This document shows positions 62,618 to 64,000 of a stretch of 64,000 bases of DNA, piece after piece. The translations under genes and the position numbers were made by a program. Source of the DNA: Micromonospora zingiberis. GTDB lineage: Bacteria > Actinomycetota > Actinomycetes > Mycobacteriales > Micromonosporaceae. The notes under the pieces were generated by a model. That model worked only from the letters and a program-made list of their open reading frames with translations. It ran no database searches and was not told the origin of the DNA. The number at the start of each line of letters is the position of its first letter. Positions within the stretch are counted from its first letter, which is position 1. The stretch lies in NCBI RefSeq assembly GCF_004331455.1, contig NZ_SJJR01000007.1, positions 62,001-126,000 on the forward strand, given 5' to 3'.

Positions 62618-63910
62618 CTACCGCTCGGCCCGGTGCAGCGGCAGGTCGGCGATCACTCGCCAGCCGCCGCTCGTGCGGCCAGCGGTGAACCGGCCGCCGA
62701 GCAGGCGCACCCGCTCCCGCATGCCGACGAGTCCGAAGCCACGGCGACGTCTGCCGATCGTCCGGGTCACCCGCCCGTCGTCGTGGACCTCGACCCGGAC
62801 GTACCCCTGCTCGGTCCGTACCGATGCCACGATCTCCCGTGCCCCGGCGGCATGCCGGCGGGCATTGGTCACCGACTCCTGTACGAGGCGCAGCACCGAT
62901 GTCGCGACCTCGTCGGCCACCGGTTCGGCGAGATCGACTGTCACCCGGACCGGCGGACTGCCGGCCGACGTCATTGCCCGCAGGTCGGCCGACAGGTCGG
63001 TGGTCCGGGTCAGCGGTGCCGACGTCCTGCCTTCGCCCGGTTCGCCCTCGCGTAGCGCGGCGACCAGGTGACGCATCGAGGACAGCGCCTCGATTCCGGA
63101 GCGTTCGATCACCGGCAGGGCGTTGGCTGCCGCGCCGGGGTCCGACGCGGCGCGTTCCTGTGCGGCCTGTGCCTGCTCGATCATCGCGCTGACCTGGTGC
63201 GTCACCACGTCGCGGAGTTCCCGCGCCAGGCCGAGCCGCTCCCGCTGCTGTACCGCGATCACCGCGGCCCGGCTCGCACGGGCCCGTTGCCGGTCACGAC
63301 CCCGCAGATACCACCCGTACGCCACCGGCAGCACCACCATCGCCATTCCCGACAGCGACACACTCCACCATGGCTCCGGTTCCGACCCCGCCGGTAGCGA
63401 CCAGTACTGCGGCCGTAGTTGCGCCGCAGTCACACCGGTGGCCAGGAGCAATCCGATGAGGCCGGTCGCGACAACCCCGGGAACCTGCCGGACCACTGCC
63501 ACGATGACGATCGCCAGGGCGGCGACCTCGGTCATTGCCAGACCCGCCAGCATCTCGGCGCCGACCGCCCGCAGTACCCCGGTCGAGACGACGAGAGTTG
63601 CCGCGGCACCCAGCGCCCCGGCAACCGGCCGTACCTGTGCCAGCAGCGCCATGGCCGCCATCGGAACGACGCCCAGCACCACCCATCCTCGGCCCGCCGT
63701 TTGGAGTTCCCCGGAGATCTGCACGTCGAGCAGGGCCAGGACCACCAGCGGAACAGCCCACGGACACAGTCGCAGCACCAGCGCCCACACCACCGTCTGC
63801 TCACCATCCCGCGCAGCGCCTCCACACTCGCCGGGAGGACACCGGAGACAGTACGGGTCGGGGTACGGTTCGTCGTTACCGGAGCGGAACGCCTGCCCCA
63901 CTATCGTCAC
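62618..63910 (-). CDS. Sensor histidine kinase (HisKA_3) with missing phospho-acceptor His
   Basis: 430 residues; GTG 63910 (GTG 63793, just before the membrane region, is an alternative). Five or six membrane helices to residue 200. The dimerisation helix reads RERLGLARELRDVVTHQ, where Arg233 (CGC, 63212-63214) replaces the usual phospho-acceptor His of RELHDVV. The ATPase domain keeps the N-box QESVTNARRHA and G-boxes DDGR, GFGLVGMRERV. Encoded 180 bp before an intact response regulator. Kinase activity by the usual route is doubtful. Confidence 0.85.
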   Translation of the reverse strand: MTIVGQAFRSGNDEPYPDPYCLRCPPGECGGAARDGEQTVVWALVLRLCPWAVPLVVLALLDVQISGELQTAGRGWVVLGVVPMAAMALLAQVRPVAGALGAAATLVVSTGVLRAVGAEMLAGLAMTEVAALAIVIVAVVRQVPGVVATGLIGLLLATGVTAAQLRPQYWSLPAGSEPEPWWSVSLSGMAMVVLPVAYGWYLRGRDRQRARASRAAVIAVQQRERLGLARELRDVVTHQVSAMIEQAQAAQERAASDPGAAANALPVIERSGIEALSSMRHLVAALREGEPGEGRTSAPLTRTTDLSADLRAMTSAGSPPVRVTVDLAEPVADEVATSVLRLVQESVTNARRHAAGAREIVASVRTEQGYVRVEVHDDGRVTRTIGRRRRGFGLVGMRERVRLLGGRFTAGRTSGGWRVIADLPLHRAER

Positions 63911-63958
63911 CGGCGGCCCCCGGATTCGGACCGATGCGAGGACTGCTGTGGTGGCGGC

Positions 63959-64000
63959 GTGAAGATCGACTGGCGGGCTCTGATCACCTGGGACTGGCCG
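63959..64000 (+). CDS. Possible start of a plus-strand gene (partial)
   Basis: GTG 63959 opens a frame beginning KIDWRALITWDWP at the window edge, a phrase like the N-terminus of actinobacterial membrane sensor kinases. ATG 63934 in another frame is an alternative. Only 14 residues are visible. Confidence 0.3.
   Translation, partial: MKIDWRALITWDWP

Overview
The window is a very GC-rich actinobacterial chromosome segment. Long ORFs, ATGA/GTGA start-stop overlaps, AGGAG-type ribosome sites, Acr3-ArsC and ECF-transporter gene types and a no-CCA tRNA-Leu suggest a Micromonosporaceae-like organism (Micromonospora or a relative). This is inferred from gene content; no 16S gene or similarity search was available.

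Layout. 1-5.3 kb (minus): a partial beta-propeller/fibronectin-III membrane protein and a TPR/proline-rich/FN3 membrane protein. 5.5-6.0 kb: tRNA-Leu(GAG), its terminator and a decayed IS3-type transposase. 6.0-18.7 kb: an aminotransferase (minus), then a tightly packed plus-strand operon: polar amino acid ABC importer, unusual regulator, ornithine-cyclodeaminase-like protein, MFS carrier, hydantoinase/oxoprolinase subunits A and B, a U32-peptidase-like TIM-barrel protein and a DUF1989 protein. It looks like a route for taking up and degrading an unusual amino acid or cyclic amide.

18.8-28.2 kb is the most interesting part. Three cobalamin riboswitches lie within 2.4 kb, one on the minus strand before a hotdog thioesterase and two on the plus strand. 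The plus-strand pair control two versions of a split protein that resembles animal intrinsic factor/transcobalamin: an alpha/alpha-barrel polypeptide plus a DUF4430 beta-domain polypeptide. One pair is freely secreted. The other pair is anchored (LPXTG-type tail and C-terminal membrane helix) and overlaps a complete ECF importer (T, fused A-A', S). The reading is a two-stage cobalamin capture and uptake system.

28.4-42.1 kb (mostly minus): an MpaB/DUF2236 oxygenase with a tiny coupled ORF, a DUF2786 protein, a sugar ABC importer with an FAD oxidoreductase and a LacI regulator bracketed by two operator-like palindromes, then a GntR-controlled operon of DapA-type aldolase, fucose-isomerase-like protein and FGGY kinase. 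42.2-43.2 kb is decayed DNA with a ribokinase fragment. 43.2-51.2 kb: an MFS exporter with a His-rich tail, then a MarR regulator divergent from an SsuABC-type importer, aldehyde dehydrogenase and an alpha/beta hydrolase with a cysteine at the nucleophile position. 51.3-53.0 kb: two tandem secreted paralogues of unknown function.

53.5-55.8 kb: an ECF sigma factor, a membrane anti-sigma-like protein and a lipoprotein. The last two share a nearly duplicated extracytoplasmic domain that occurs a third time at 60.7-61.4 kb. 56.0-60.2 kb: an arsenic island with an Acr3-ArsC fusion, a double-HTH ArsR fusion that carries a buried operator-like palindrome, and a Cys-rich flavoprotein. 61.8-63.9 kb: a LuxR-type response regulator and a histidine kinase that lacks its phospho-accepting histidine.
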